From the NCBI GenBank assembly GCA_958510825.1, contig OY294047.1:52807365-52871364 (forward strand): DNA of 64,000 nt, given 5' to 3'. Positions within the stretch are counted from its first letter, which is position 1. Every line of letters begins with the position of its first letter. Below the pieces are notes generated by a model, which searched no databases, was not told where the DNA came from, and saw only the letters and a list, made by a program, of their open reading frames with translations. Below, one piece after another: positions 51,301 to 62,335 of the stretch. The stretch is from Brachypterus glaber. Lineage: Eukaryota; Arthropoda; Insecta; Coleoptera; Kateretidae. Both the position numbers and the translations under genes were made by a program.

Positions 51301-51670
51301 TATTTTCTCCATTTTCTCCACCCCAATGTTCACCAAAAATAATTCCGAGCGAGAACTTTTGGTAACATATCTGTACGCCAAATTTCAAGTGTCTAGCTTA
51401 AAACGTTCTTAAGTTATCGTGCTTACAAGATTTTCCGGACAGAACGACCGATCGACCGACCAATCGACTGGCAAACCAAAAATGATCAAAATTTGCGTTA
51501 CGTAATACTTAAACGTTCCCTTACAGAAATAATTATAAGGTTTTTTTCGTCTCCTGTATAGTTTGGTCAAAAGGAGTTAGTGGGTTAACATTTTAAGCCG
51601 ACGATATGTGTAACTGAATTTCAGATCATTTTAACAGTAGTCCAATCGGTGTTAATTATTTTTTTTACAG
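48371..51670 (+). other. repeat-rich non-coding stretch
   Basis: Holds the TIR pair at 49154-49310, its nested inverted flank up to 49475, a small palindrome at 50459-50500, and direct plus inverted copies of a TTTTTACTTTTTAGAGACAG segment at 48685, 50570-50640 and 50700. No gene seen. Confidence 0.65.
49154..49310 (+). mobile_element. MITE with GCGTTCAAGTATTACG ends, nested in an inverted repeat
   Basis: GCGTTCAAGTATTACGCAACG at the left and its complement ending CGTAATACTTGAACGTTC at the right. Immediately outside, TTCATGAAGCTGAAGTTTGC at 49306 is mirrored near 49445-49470, so elements are nested. Confidence 0.78.
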
Positions 51671-51733
51671 GTGATTTCGGAGATTTGGGCATATCGTTTA
51701 CCTCCCGCCCTTGTCCCCGACACTGACGATATG
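51671..51733 (+). CDS. internal 63-nt exon of an unidentified plus-strand gene
   Basis: Acceptor ATTATTTTTTTTACAG ends at about 51670 and donor ATG|GTAAGTT follows. The 21 codons are open in only one frame, phase 0 at both ends, reading VISEIWAYRLPPALVP then DTDDM. GC content is about 50 percent in AT-rich DNA. Both splice sites are near consensus, so a real exon is likely, but no family is recognised and no partner exon was found. Confidence 0.5.
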
Positions 51734-51958
51734 GTAAGTTAAAAACATAAAATATTTTACGTTATTTAAGCACTTTTAAATATCTTACAAGATATATATT
51801 TTTTATAAATGTACTAAATAAACTCCAAAGAAAGATCGGAGAGGCAGGCTTTCACTTTATTCAAGCCATGGTTTGTTTGAAAATCGTTAATTTTCTGCGA
51901 AAATTTTACGATGTACTCAGAGATGTCGAGAAGGAAAAATATTACGTTAGACGCTAGA

Positions 51959-52321
51959 CCCATATAGCACACAATATGCCCCGGATATCCGCTCAATGTC
52001 CTTTTAATGTCGCATGTACATTAGTTGTATATCCCAAAAGGTATGTCCCGAGTATATACTGCCCGTATATCTCAAGGATATACGGTATGTCCTCCGTACA
52101 TCCCAGGGATGTCTCGAGGGGATGTCCCGGGGATATCCTTTCGGGATATCCCTGGGATATACTGGCAGTATGCCCTCGGGACCTCCCTGGGACAAAAAAA
52201 GGACATTTGGGATGTACGAGGTATATCCATGGGATACACGGTATCGGAAGTGGCTCGACTTCCCGTTTAGTAACAAAAGTATATCCTGGGGATATCCATC
52301 GTAAAACGTGTGCTATATGGG
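51959..52321 (+). mobile_element. TIR element with internal GGGATATCC words (copy 1)
   Basis: Ends CCCATATAGCACAC and GTGTGCTATATGGG are perfect inverted repeats over 14 bp. The interior is made of degenerate CCCGGGGATATCC and GGATATACGG words, so both strands show open frames; these are compositional artefacts. A second copy is at 55812-56172. Confidence 0.87.
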
Positions 52322-52770
52322 GACTTCTAAAAAATAACTCAAAAGTCTCGAAATGAATATTTTTTTTTTGTGGACCTGTGTTATTATTTTTTGAAATTAA
52401 ACTGTTAACCAATTGCTTGTTGTCTTTCATTATTTATGCATCTAGCGTTTAATATTACATCGTTTCATTAAAGTTTGCTGCTTGCAGTATGCTGTCGCTT
52501 TGGCAGGAAAAGTTATATTTGATGTTGCAGTGTTATTTTTGTTTGATATTTTAAGCTATTTAAATACAAGTCGTTTAAATACGTATTGCTTCGCTAAATC
52601 CGCTGAATAAAATGACATTAAACTTCAAATTTAATTTCTAATAATTTTCATTTGTTTTTGTTACCAACTTATGAACAAACAATGCCAAAAACTGTTTTAC
52701 AGTGAAAAAAAAAACACTAAAACTGTTTTTACAATGAAGCTTGTTGCAACACGCAAACCAAAACTACAAA

Positions 52771-53460
52771 ATAGTTTATTCTATAACTAGTATGGAATAG
52801 ACAATATTCCGCGCGAGCGGAAAGTTTGTCATACGAGCCGGCAGGCGAGTATGAAGGTCCGGCGAGCGCGGAATGACTATTGCATACGTGTTGTAGACTA
52901 TACTTTTTCTTCGGCTGCAAATATGAAACACTGTATGGCTTTAAACTGCGGACAAGGTTAAAAAAAATTGTTTTTTGTGACTCGACATTGTAAATGCAAC
53001 AAAACACGTATAAAGCAATTAATGTTATTTAATATTTTTTTTCAAATCAGTACTTAAAAAAGATTTTAACTTAATTTTAGCACATATTTACAAATTATAA
53101 TGCAAAAATTGAAGGTTATGTCAGATTGTTGTGACAGATATCAGGTTTAAATATTTAACAATGATGGAGCAGTTTTAATTTTTTGAACTAAAAAACTGGT
53201 CAAATATTAAGAAAAACTAATAAACTTTATGTAATTTTAACGCAAAACTTTAAACTGCATTAAATTATTCAATATTTCATGGTAAAATAAATATATTTTT
53301 CCTACAGTTTTCTTTACTTTTATAAACAAGAGATGGCACTTCATGTGCTCATTCTAACACTTGATACGGAATATTCATACCGTATCTAGAGCTAGAATAG
53401 ATTCATTCTGTGTTTGAAAAGTGTTTGTATTTGCTTACATTCTAGAGCAGTCGTAGAAAA
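52771..53460 (-). repeat. 700-bp dispersed repeat (copy 3 of 3)
   Basis: Reverse-complement copy of 2116-2832. The short minus-strand frame inside is non-coding. Confidence 0.85.
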
Positions 53461-53848
53461 ACGGAATTATGAAACGCAAATAAATATATTCATTTGTGGA
53501 TTCAGCAGGTCAAAGTTTATGAATGATACGATGATTCGAATGATATGTCTATAGTATTTTCAATAAAGATATATATTTTTTAAATATTTTTTTAAGTTAC
53601 AATAGAAACGCAAGATGCGCGTGCGTCGTGAGCCAATTGGCAAGGTTCAATTTACACAACAGAGAAAACGTTGACATTTGTCATTAACGAGAGTATAAAA
53701 TAATAATAATATAAAAGCAATTTTATAAACAAATTTTGTTTCTACAGAAATAATGTTTATACAAAAGTATTTTTAGTAAAAGATTTATCAATTCACCTTT
53801 TTTTCACATTAAAACATCATGAAAGGATAAGGCGAGTTTGGACAGATT

Positions 53849-54756
53849 ATAGAGGAAATGCGCCTAATTTCGGATGGTTTCCAAATTTCGGATAGTAGTG
53901 TATTTAAGATACTGTCTGCAAAGGTAAACAGAAACCTACTTTTATGTGAAGCCAAAAGTCAAACTAAATCCGTCCTGTAATATGATAACGGTAGAGCTTC
54001 TCCCCTTTAAATGGCAGCACAAATCGTTTATATTGCAAATGGCAGTTTTGTGCTCAGTTGCATTATTATGCTTGTTTATTTTATAAATAATCGTTATAAA
54101 AGTTCGTGATTCTGTCTTGGGTAAGTTATGATGTTAGTTAAGTTGATCCACTATTCATAATTAAGCAATTTGAAAACGTAAACATTCTACAAATTTTTAA
54201 TCTAAAAAGCAGAAAGTTGCCTAATTTCGGATAGACCATTTTTGTGCATTTGATTCCCAATTTCGGATATCCGCAAGGTAATTATTATTCAGGATAACCA
54301 ACCATTAATTATTATTTTTATAATGATACAACAAACTAAGATAAACAATTTTGAAAAAACGAAAATTACCTAAGATACTAAGATATTCGAAATTGGGAAT
54401 CTAAAATTATAGTTCCTATAGTATTTCGTAGAAAATCGCTTAATGATTAAATTACGTCTTAAATGTGAATGAATAACAAGAAACATAAGCAATGGGATCC
54501 AGATCTACTCTTGAAAAATTTTTTTCGGATATGTCCGAAATTAGGAGCCCTTTTTCAAATGCACAAAAATGCGCTGATTTTTTTTAACCGTGTTTTTTGG
54601 AAAAAATAAACTGTAATAAAATTGCTTTTATAATAAATCATGGTTCGCTATAATAAGTTGCATCTGGTTATATAAAAAAAATATCAAAAAGTAATACCGA
54701 GTATTAAATATTGAATACATTGTAAATGGTATCCGAAATTAGGCGACTTTCCTCTA
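53849..54756 (+). mobile_element. TIR element with GCCTAATTTCGGATA ends
   Basis: Left TAGAGGAAATGCGCCTAATT and right complement AATTAGGCGACTTTCCTCTA are inverted, with further CCTAATTTCGGAT words inside (about 54220 and 54255). About 900 bp, no transposase. Confidence 0.75.
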
Positions 54757-55101
54757 AATATGAAATACTGTGTAAAATAAAGTGTTTTTATGTATCCAGT
54801 GACATAACTTCTTAGTTAATGAGAAAAAAAATTATATTTTGGGTATAAGACAACACTATATTGAAATTTCCGTATTTGTGCATTAAAAACCTAAAAAATC
54901 ATCAGCTAGGCCTAAAATTGTTTTTTTATTTTTCGATTTGGTTCATACAGAATCATTGATATACATTGAATTGTATTAGGTACAGAGCATAAATTTTGGC
55001 TTGGTTATGTTGACGTGAAATACAAAACAACCCAAATGCTTCAATGTAAATGGGACTTTGTGACATATTTCGCACCAATAAAAAAATATATATATATAGC
55101 A

Positions 55102-55454
55102 TTCACGGTGTATTTGAAATAGGGTCCGAAATTTTAAGGGGTGATTCTACATCATAAAATATGACAAAAAATTAATAAGGCCCCCCGTTTCGCACACCCC
55201 TGGTTAAAGTAAGTAAAAGAAAATAACATACTAAGAAGGTCCTTATTAAAATTAGTTCACATGCAAAACCTCGTTGCTATATATCAAAGGGTTCCTGAGT
55301 TATTAAATAAAAACTGAATTTTTTAGCCACTTTCAAAGGGTGTAGCTCCTTTACGATGCATTTTTAGACGTATGTTTATAGGAACTCCTTGTCATATTTT
55401 ATGATGTAGAATCACACCTTAAAATTTCGGACCCTATTTCAAATACACCGTGTA
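55102..55454 (+). mobile_element. MITE with long TIRs starting CACGGTGTATTTGAAATAGG
   Basis: About 65-bp terminal inverted repeats, ending AATACACCGTGTAT. The inner part (CCGTTTCGCACACCCCTGG onward) matches one arm of 29606-30625. A fragment of its right end is at 57585-57665. Confidence 0.88.
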
Positions 55455-55811
55455 TATGGAAATACTATAGTCCGGAAAATAATTTTTTAATTGGTTTTTG
55501 TGGTTCAGTGTAATCTTGTAGCTGAAAGACTGCGAAGATTGCAATAAAGTAATAAACTTAAATATGATTAAATAATTTTGCTGACATAAAGTTGCTCAAA
55601 TAGAGATCAAACGAATCGTTTTTATGCAAATACGGCCTTTATATTAAGAGGGCAGTACACTGCAAAAAAATGCTGGAAAATTCAAGTTATCTACAAAAAC
55701 AAACATTAGTCGTATATTTGTATACAGTCTAATAAGGTATAAAACACCTTTATATGTAATGAATGACTAAAAACTAATAAATAAAAAATAAATAAATAAA
55801 TAAATAAATTC

Positions 55812-56172
55812 CAAGGATATCCCGAAAAATATGTCCTGAGGATATACTGCCCATATATCCCAAGGATATACGGTATGTCCTTCGTACATCCCTCGGGGGA
55901 TGTCCCGGGGATATCCTTTCGGGATATTCCTGAGATATACGGGCAGTATCTCCCCTGGAAATACTCCTCGGGAAATACACCTCGGGATGTCCCTGGGACA
56001 CAAGAAGGACATTTGGGATGTACGAGGTATATCCATGGGATATACGGGTTCGAAGTCACTCAACTTCCCGTTTAGTAACAAAAGTATCATATATCCTGGG
56101 GAAGTCGCAAATTCCCGTTTAGTAACAAAAGTATATCCTGGGGATATCCATCGTAAATCGTGTGCTATATGG
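55812..56172 (+). mobile_element. GGGATATCC-word element, lacks left terminus (copy 2)
   Basis: Matches 51959-52321 and ends GTGTGCTATATGGG, but the left end is replaced by an AAAT microsatellite (55783-55808). Part of the right side is duplicated (CTTCCCGTTTAGTAAC at 56062 and 56112). Open frames on both strands are artefacts. Confidence 0.8.
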
Positions 56173-56797
56173 GTATTTTAATTTTAAAAACATATTTTAA
56201 TTTTAAAACACGCATCGCGGCAAATCAGTGCCCAAGTGGAAAACATTTACTCTGACACCTTCTAAGCATTTATAAATAAAATTCGTCCCAACTCAAAATT
56301 GGACACAGAAGTGTATTTGGATCCTGGACTAATTTATCAAGTGTTATTTTCTTTAGTTTAAATACCTATCCAAGTTAAAAAGCTTTAATTTTTAATGTTT
56401 AAATACCATTAAATTTTTAACTTTATTTAAATCTATTTGACTTTTAATTTTCAAGTTTCTTAAGAAAATAAGACAGCCAATTAATTGTAAAATTTTTACC
56501 ATTTATTTTTTTTTTCGTTTTTGGTCACCAGAGAGTAGATAGAAAAATGGGTGCGATACAATGGATAGAAAAGCCAGGGGATTTTTAAGACTGACTTTTA
56601 AAGAGATTTTTAAGAGCTAAAATTGCAAAATGGACGTCACTAAAATTTTCCTTATTTGCGACAACTTTTATGAAAATTGAAAAAAACCTTAAAAATTATT
56701 TATTTAATTTACAGTTTTTAGCACAAACGATTTACATATAAAAAACTAGTGTAAAAAACACATTTCATAGATTGTTTATCGCAATTTTTAGAAACTC

Positions 56798-57090
56798 GGA
56801 GGATTGGTGTAGTGGTCTACTGCGTCTGTATATGTCTACTGGCCAACTAGCGTGAGTTCGATTCTTACTGGCGCCGATTTGCCTTTTTCAGTTAATTAAT
56901 AATTGAAATTTGGCGAAGGCGTAAGTGAAGCGGACACTCCCTATAAAAACTGGTTCGAAAGTCAGTATAAGCCGGTGGCTCCCTCTACTACTAGCCCACA
57001 CAAGTCCTGGACTTAGGGGATGCTTAATTAAGTAGAATAGTACGAGGTTAAACAAACATGTAATGTGATGTAATGTAATGTAATAAATTG
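56798..57090 (+). mobile_element. tRNA-derived SINE (copy 3 of 4)
   Basis: A-box GGTGTAGTGGTCTAC, B-box GTGAGTTCGATTCTTACT, full body, and a tail ending in ATGTA repeats (TAATGTGATGTAATGTAATG), probably the LINE-primed 3' tail. Confidence 0.9.
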
Positions 57091-58474
57091 TTTAAAACAA
57101 AAGTAAAAAAAATATTCTATCCACCTCATAGTGCCGTACTCTTTATAATGAAGATGGTGATTTCCGAGAAACTCCAACAAGAGTAAAATTTTGCTAATTA
57201 AAAGCAAGCCAATTATATTCTGTTATTATTAATTGGACAATCTGTCTTATTATTTTTACTCTTCCTTGTTTATTTTCAAGAAAATTGAGTAATGATAAAT
57301 TTTAACTATATATTTAAAACTTTTTTTAGAAGAAAATTCTGAAATATACAGTTTCTAAAAAAATAATAATAAATTATGGTTTTAATTAGTAGTTTCTTAC
57401 GTATTTTTGTGCGCTGAAAACGAATTTAACAGTGAAAAAGCTTGCTGACCAGATACTTTTTTCAAAAATTGCTTTAGAATGTTGGGCGAGCTAGCTCGAG
57501 GCCTTCTAAATTCCCTAAAACCTCAATTTTTAGAGTTGTGCCCGAAGACACTTTTAATCTTAAAAGTTCTCGAAGTTTTGAACCACTTTCAAAGGGGCTC
57601 CTTTACGACGAATGTTAGAAATGTTTATAGGAACTTTTTGTCATATTTTATGATGTAGAACCACTCGGTATGTTCTCCTTTCAATATATTCTCTTCGTTA
57701 TATCCAAATCACACATTCTTGATCTAAGACAACTTTTTTTCTGTGTACAGCCCAAACCTTCAAATAAAAGAAAATATTAACAATGATTACACTGAAATTT
57801 ACTTGACAATAGAAAAAACTACCTATTGTCATTTAAAAAAAAGCGTTTATTTTATTTATTCGTTTAGTTATTTGGTTTACAAATTTAAGAAGAGCCCCAA
57901 ATAAACTTGTGCTATGAAGCACGAGTGTTATAATGTTTCGTTAGGTGCAATGTTGCCAAATCGTTCATTGACATATGTCAAAATTCGTAATTAAAATAAT
58001 TAATTAAAGTATGTTCCGGGACGTAAAAAGGCTGAAATTTCGGCTATTTATTATTTATGTATCTATAAGCATGTAAAGTCTTATCGTTGCAGGCGATTTA
58101 GCCCAAAATACGATACCCTCCTTTGAAAAGAGTTTTAATAAAGAGGCCCTTTAAAGCCGGCATTAAAAGTGCGACGCCAGAAGCAAAAATAACTCCTTCA
58201 TAAATACAAAATACATTTCATATAATCCGACACGTTGCCCGGTAACTAATGGGTTAAACCTCTATACCACCGGATCGTGACTCATCTTTGAATTTTGGGA
58301 CTGAAGTTGCCCAAAAAGGAACCGACTGAAAAACTTTTTAAAACTTTGCCCAATTTTTGTAAAATGGCTTGTAATTCTCACATCATAAAAATTAACTTGA
58401 TTTTTTTTGAAAGTCCAATATGATCAAAATTTGCGTTACGTAATACTTGAACGTTCCCTTAGGTTTGGAACAGC
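57091..58474 (+). other. no clear gene; small exon-like patch
   Basis: AT-rich. At 58094-58160 an acceptor TATCGTTGCAG is followed by a short open frame (DLAQNTIPSFEKSFNKEAL) and a stop. The minus strand is also open there, so I do not call a gene. Confidence 0.55.
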
Positions 58475-58518
58475 AAATATTGTCAATTTTAGATTTTAAG
58501 CTTTCACGGCCATTAAGA

Positions 58519-58935
58519 TATAAAGAACTTTCACTTTCGGGTTTAGACCGTGTTAATGGATTTTCACTTTCCGACGTTTCGTCTCTTACTACTAGAGACA
58601 TCTTCAGGGATTAATCTGAAACTAAGTTTCGAATCAACTTGTGTCACTATTTATGACGAGTTGTGGTTATTCACCCGTGACGAGCTTTTTCCTATCAAAG
58701 ACTTCCATATTGCAGGTAAGTGGTAACCAGTGTCCCGATTGATATTGTTAGGATGCTTGATGATTTCTATCGATTCCCGTATCTTCCTTGGCATTTTTCT
58801 GTTTTCTGTTAATATTTGTTTTGTTTCAGACAAATTGATTTTATGACCTGTTTCATGTACATGTTCGGCTACTGCCGATAAGGAAATTTGTTTCTTTCTT
58901 ATATTGCGCTCATGCTCTTGAAGTCTTGTAGAAAT
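58519..58935 (-). repeat. inverted left arm of the Penelope-like element
   Basis: Reverse complement of 59853-60269 at almost full identity, including the end of the endonuclease ORF; the minus-strand frame at 58651-58833 is that duplicated tail, not a gene. Joined to the RT sequence at 58935/58936. Confidence 0.93.
58573..58607 (-). ncRNA. hammerhead-ribozyme-like core in the inverted left arm
   Basis: Exact mirror of the 60181-60215 motif on the minus strand, so the two cores face away from the element body. Confidence 0.45.
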
Positions 58936-58937
58936 CT

Positions 58938-60137
58938 CTATTTACTAACGTTCCCGTTCCCGATACAATAAATATTATACGAGACCTACTTACAACTGGA
59001 AATCTTGACCCTAAGTTATGTAAATTATTTGAAGCTTGTCTGACATCTACATATTTTCTGATACAGGGAGAGTTCTATGAACAAGTGTCAGGCGCCGCAA
59101 TGGGATCCCCATTATCACCCCCTGCGGCCAATGCTTTCATGGAATACTTCGAGAAAAAAGCTATTGAGTCATTTCCATTAAAACCTAAAATTTGGCGCAG
59201 ATACGTAGACGATGTCTATGCTATTTGGCCCCATGGCATGGAAAGCCTTCAAGGTTTTCTAAATCACCTCAATTCCCAACATAAATCTATACGGTTTACG
59301 ATGGAAATTGAGAACAACGGATCACTTCCCTTTTTGGACGTTTTGGTTTACAAAACGGAAAATGGCTCAATAGGATACTCGGTATACAGGAAGAAAACCC
59401 ACACTGACAGATACCTAAATGCATTTTCACATCACCATCCCTCTCAAAAACGCTCGGTAGTTAATTCACTTGTTCATAGGGCTTTCATGATTTCAGACAA
59501 GAATTCCCTAGACACAGAACTCCTTAAACTAACCAAAGCCTTGACCATGAACGGTTATACCAAAAAAGACATTAATAAGACCATATACAAATACAGAAAT
59601 CCCAGACCCAAACAACAGGACAATAGTGACAATGACAGACAGACACAAGTTATACTTCCCTATGTAAGCGGTATCACGGATAAAATAGGTAAACTTTTGA
59701 AAAAGTCAAATATTAAGCCTATATTTCGGTCCAACCAAAAATTAGGTCAATGTTTGACTTCAACAAAAGACAAAATACCCCTGAGTTCAGAAGGCGTATA
59801 TAAAATACCCTGCTCCTGTGGTACGGTTTACATAGGTGAAACTAAGAGAAAAATTTCTACAAGACTTCAAGAGCATGAGCGCAATATAAGAAAGAAACAA
59901 ATTTCCTTATCGGCAGTAGCCGAACATGTACATGAAACAGGTCATAAAATCAATTTGTCTGAAACAAAACAAATATTAACAGAAAACAGAAAAATGCCAA
60001 GGAAGATACGGGAATCGATAGAAATCATCAAGCATCCTAACAATATCAATCGGGACACTGGTTACCACTTACCTGCAATATGGAAGTCTTTGATAGGAAA
60101 AAGCTCGTCACGGGTGAATAACCACAACTCGTCATAA
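58938..60137 (+). CDS. Penelope-like RT / GIY-YIG endonuclease, 5'-truncated
   Basis: The frame is open from the junction with the inverted arm to TAA 60135-60137. It starts SLFTNVPVPDT, the RT motif A region, then SGAAMGSPLSPPAANAFMEY (motif B), RRYVDDVYAIW (catalytic motif C, about 59205) and LPFLDVLVYK. After a linker come IPCSCGTVYIGETKRKIS and EHVHETGH, the GIY-YIG endonuclease with its Cys/His pattern. Only the part from motif A on is present; fingers and N-terminus are missing, so it is a dead copy. The 350-residue open part has no frameshift, which suggests a recent insertion. A GTG or Met start is not meaningful here. Confidence 0.93.
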   Translation, partial: LFTNVPVPDTINIIRDLLTTGNLDPKLCKLFEACLTSTYFLIQGEFYEQVSGAAMGSPLSPPAANAFMEYFEKKAIESFPLKPKIWRRYVDDVYAIWPHGMESLQGFLNHLNSQHKSIRFTMEIENNGSLPFLDVLVYKTENGSIGYSVYRKKTHTDRYLNAFSHHHPSQKRSVVNSLVHRAFMISDKNSLDTELLKLTKALTMNGYTKKDINKTIYKYRNPRPKQQDNSDNDRQTQVILPYVSGITDKIGKLLKKSNIKPIFRSNQKLGQCLTSTKDKIPLSSEGVYKIPCSCGTVYIGETKRKISTRLQEHERNIRKKQISLSAVAEHVHETGHKINLSETKQILTENRKMPRKIRESIEIIKHPNNINRDTGYHLPAIWKSLIGKSSSRVNNHNSS

Positions 60138-60180
60138 ATAGTGACACAAGTTGATTCGAAACTTAGTTTCAGATTAATCC

Positions 60181-60215
60181 CTGAAGATGTCTCTAGTAGT
60201 AAGAGACGAAACGTC
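60181..60215 (+). ncRNA. hammerhead-ribozyme-like core in the right arm
   Basis: CTGAAGA (60181-60187) matches the CUGANGA core, a hairpin GTCTCT/AGAGAC forms stem II, and GAAAC (60208-60212) plus GTC follow. This order fits the hammerhead motifs known from Penelope-like elements. Stem III is very short and stem I was not worked out. Confidence 0.5.
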
Positions 60216-60281
60216 GGAAAGTGAAAATCCATTAACACGGTCTAAACCCGAAAGTGAAAGTTCTTTATAAATATTGTCAAT

Positions 60282-62059
60282 GTTACCTACGCGCATGTCT
60301 GGCGGACGTTTTTCAAAATTTTTCAAACATTTTCAAATATTTTGTTATTTTTTGTCCGCAATTTTGTTTTTTTTTCAGTCGATCCAATTGGCCAAAGGGC
60401 CGGAACCATGGCGACCACCGTTTTTTGATGTTTTTTCAAAAAATGTTACATTGGCCATATGGCCAAAAATGGAACTTTAAAAGTATAAAAAATTGTTGTT
60501 TTCTTTGAATATAAATAAACATACCCAAAGAATTTATTTCACAATGATATCTTTTTTTTTGTATAAAATAATGTTTAAAAAAAGATAATTTTTAAAATTT
60601 TAAGGTAGAAAGACCCCTAAAAAGATATATTGTACTCACACCGTAGTTACTTAGCACAGTCAGATAACACTTTGTTAAGGATGCTGCTAGGTGCAATCTT
60701 AATAAAAATATAGTTTTTTTTAACGTTTTCTTTTTGTATGAATTCATCCCAGTCTATAAGACCGAGGTTTTTGGTCGAGCAAAGTTCCAATCTAAATTTA
60801 AATGCAGGGATAAAGTCCGATATGCTACCAAATTGTTCCTCTGTTGGCGAGAGCGATACAAGGCGCCCCCTATTAAGCCCCCCATTAAGCCCCCAAACGT
60901 TGAAACCCCACACCAATCCAGACTATTTATGAACGCGGTCTTATACAATGTTTTGTTTCAAATAAACAGTTGGTTTATATTGAGATTTTTTACTTAAAAA
61001 AAATTTTTACGTTTAATGACAAAAGTAATTTTTTTTTAGTTGAGAAAAGAAGAAATAACTTTTTCTTCATTATTTTTTTGTACCAGGTCTGAACCGTTTA
61101 TTGTAAGAACAAGTCATGTGCTCTTTAAAATCAGCTGCAGCTGTTTTATATTTTTATATTAAATTATTACGATTAACACGAAAAACTAAATAAAATAATA
61201 TCTACAATATGTACTTGATAAAAGTAAATTCTAAAACTAAAAGTTCAATAAATAAATACACCGGCCCACAAAAAACGTCTGTGCTGGGGTTGACCCACCT
61301 ATTCTTATGTATTTTGGGATGATCTGTCATAAAATAGGCACTTCCTGGGCTCATTTTTTGCTGCACTGAAATTGTAGATGAGATTTTCACCATTTTAGAC
61401 AGTTTTTCAGTGCAGCAAAGAAATGAGCCCATGAGTTGCCTTTTTTTATGGCATATTCGTGTTCAGCATCCCAAAATATATAAAGAATAGGTGAGTCTCA
61501 ACCCCAGCACAGACCACTTATTTTGTGGGCCTGTGATATTTTTAAGCATACCTTGTTCAAAATCTACCTGATATTAGAATTAAAATCTCGACGTACTCAT
61601 TAAGAAAACGTCTAAAGACGAATTAAATTTAAATATTTTACATATTTAAAGTATTTTATATACTTTAAATATTTAGGGAATATACTAGAGCAGAATCTGG
61701 CATGGAACATGTACAGGGCCGTAGCGAAGAAAATTTTGTGGGGGGATAATGTCAAAAATTAAAACTTTTTTAGCCTAAAAATACAACTTTTTTTCATCGA
61801 GAAAAAAAAAGGTCCTAACATTTTCGTGAAATATAAAACTTTGGTTTTAAATCCCTGAAATATACGACTTTTGTCTGAGTAATATACAACTTTTGTTTTG
61901 GTTCAATGACAACTTTTCAAGATGGGTGGGGGACGTGATTGGCTTACAAGATACATGGCGGCACACCAATCAAAATCAAAAGCCAATTACGGCATAGCAT
62001 TGTTATGTTTTATGTTCTTATGCAAGCTTCTGGATATGCCTTTAAAATAGTCTAGGAAA
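60282..62059 (+). other. non-coding stretch with one foldback
   Basis: AT-rich apart from short patches near 60370-60440 and 60840-60920. Contains the foldback at 61261-61535; no gene seen. Confidence 0.65.
61261..61535 (+). mobile_element. 275-bp foldback MITE
   Basis: Ends CCGGCCCACAAAAAACGTCT and GACCACTTATTTTGTGGGCC, with arms that pair throughout (TGTGCTGGGGTTGA / TCAACCCCAGCACA; CACTTCCTGGGCTCATT partner at 61420). Confidence 0.85.
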
Positions 62060-62335
62060 TTACATTTTACATTTTTGTTTAACCTCGTACTTGTCTACTT
62101 AATTAAGCATCCCCTACGTCCAGGACTTGTGTGGGCTAGTAGTAGAGGAAACCACCGGCTTTAATTGACTTTCGAACCAATTTATAGGGAGTGTCCGCTT
62201 CACTTACGCCTTCGCCAAATTTCAATTATTAATTAACTGAAAAAGGCAAATCGGCGCCGGTGAGAATCGAACTCACGCTATTTGGGTAGTAAACTCGTCA
62301 ATACGACGCGGTAGTCCACTACACCAATCCTCCCA
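62060..62335 (-). mobile_element. tRNA-derived SINE (copy 4 of 4)
   Basis: Reverse-complement copy with B-box GTGAGTTCGATTCTCACC. At its 5' end the 18 bp ACTACACCAATCCTCCCAT are repeated directly (62319 and 62339). Confidence 0.9.

Larger units (their letters stand above)
58488..60268 (+). mobile_element. 5'-truncated Penelope-like retroelement with inverted 417-bp arms
   Basis: The insertion is flanked by the 13-bp duplication AAATATTGTCAAT (58475-58487 and 60269-60281). The right part (58936-60268) is the 3' portion of a Penelope-like element. The left part (58519-58935) is an inverted copy of its last 417 bp (59853-60269). Such partial inverted copies at the 5' end are known for Penelope-like elements. 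Confidence 0.92.

Noticed and set aside
51976..52430. Overlapping open frames on both strands rich in Gly, Tyr, Pro and Ser
   Set aside because: They arise from degenerate GGGATATCC words inside a TIR element; frames are open on both strands at once and carry no domain.
55706..56181. Similar overlapping frames on both strands
   Set aside because: Second copy of the same GGGATATCC-word element.
58094..58170. Short plus-strand terminal-exon-like frame after TATCGTTGCAG
   Set aside because: Only about 20 codons, and the minus strand is open over the same bases.
58392..58833. Minus-strand frames that look like an endonuclease tail
   Set aside because: They are the inverted duplicated end of the Penelope-like element, not separate genes.
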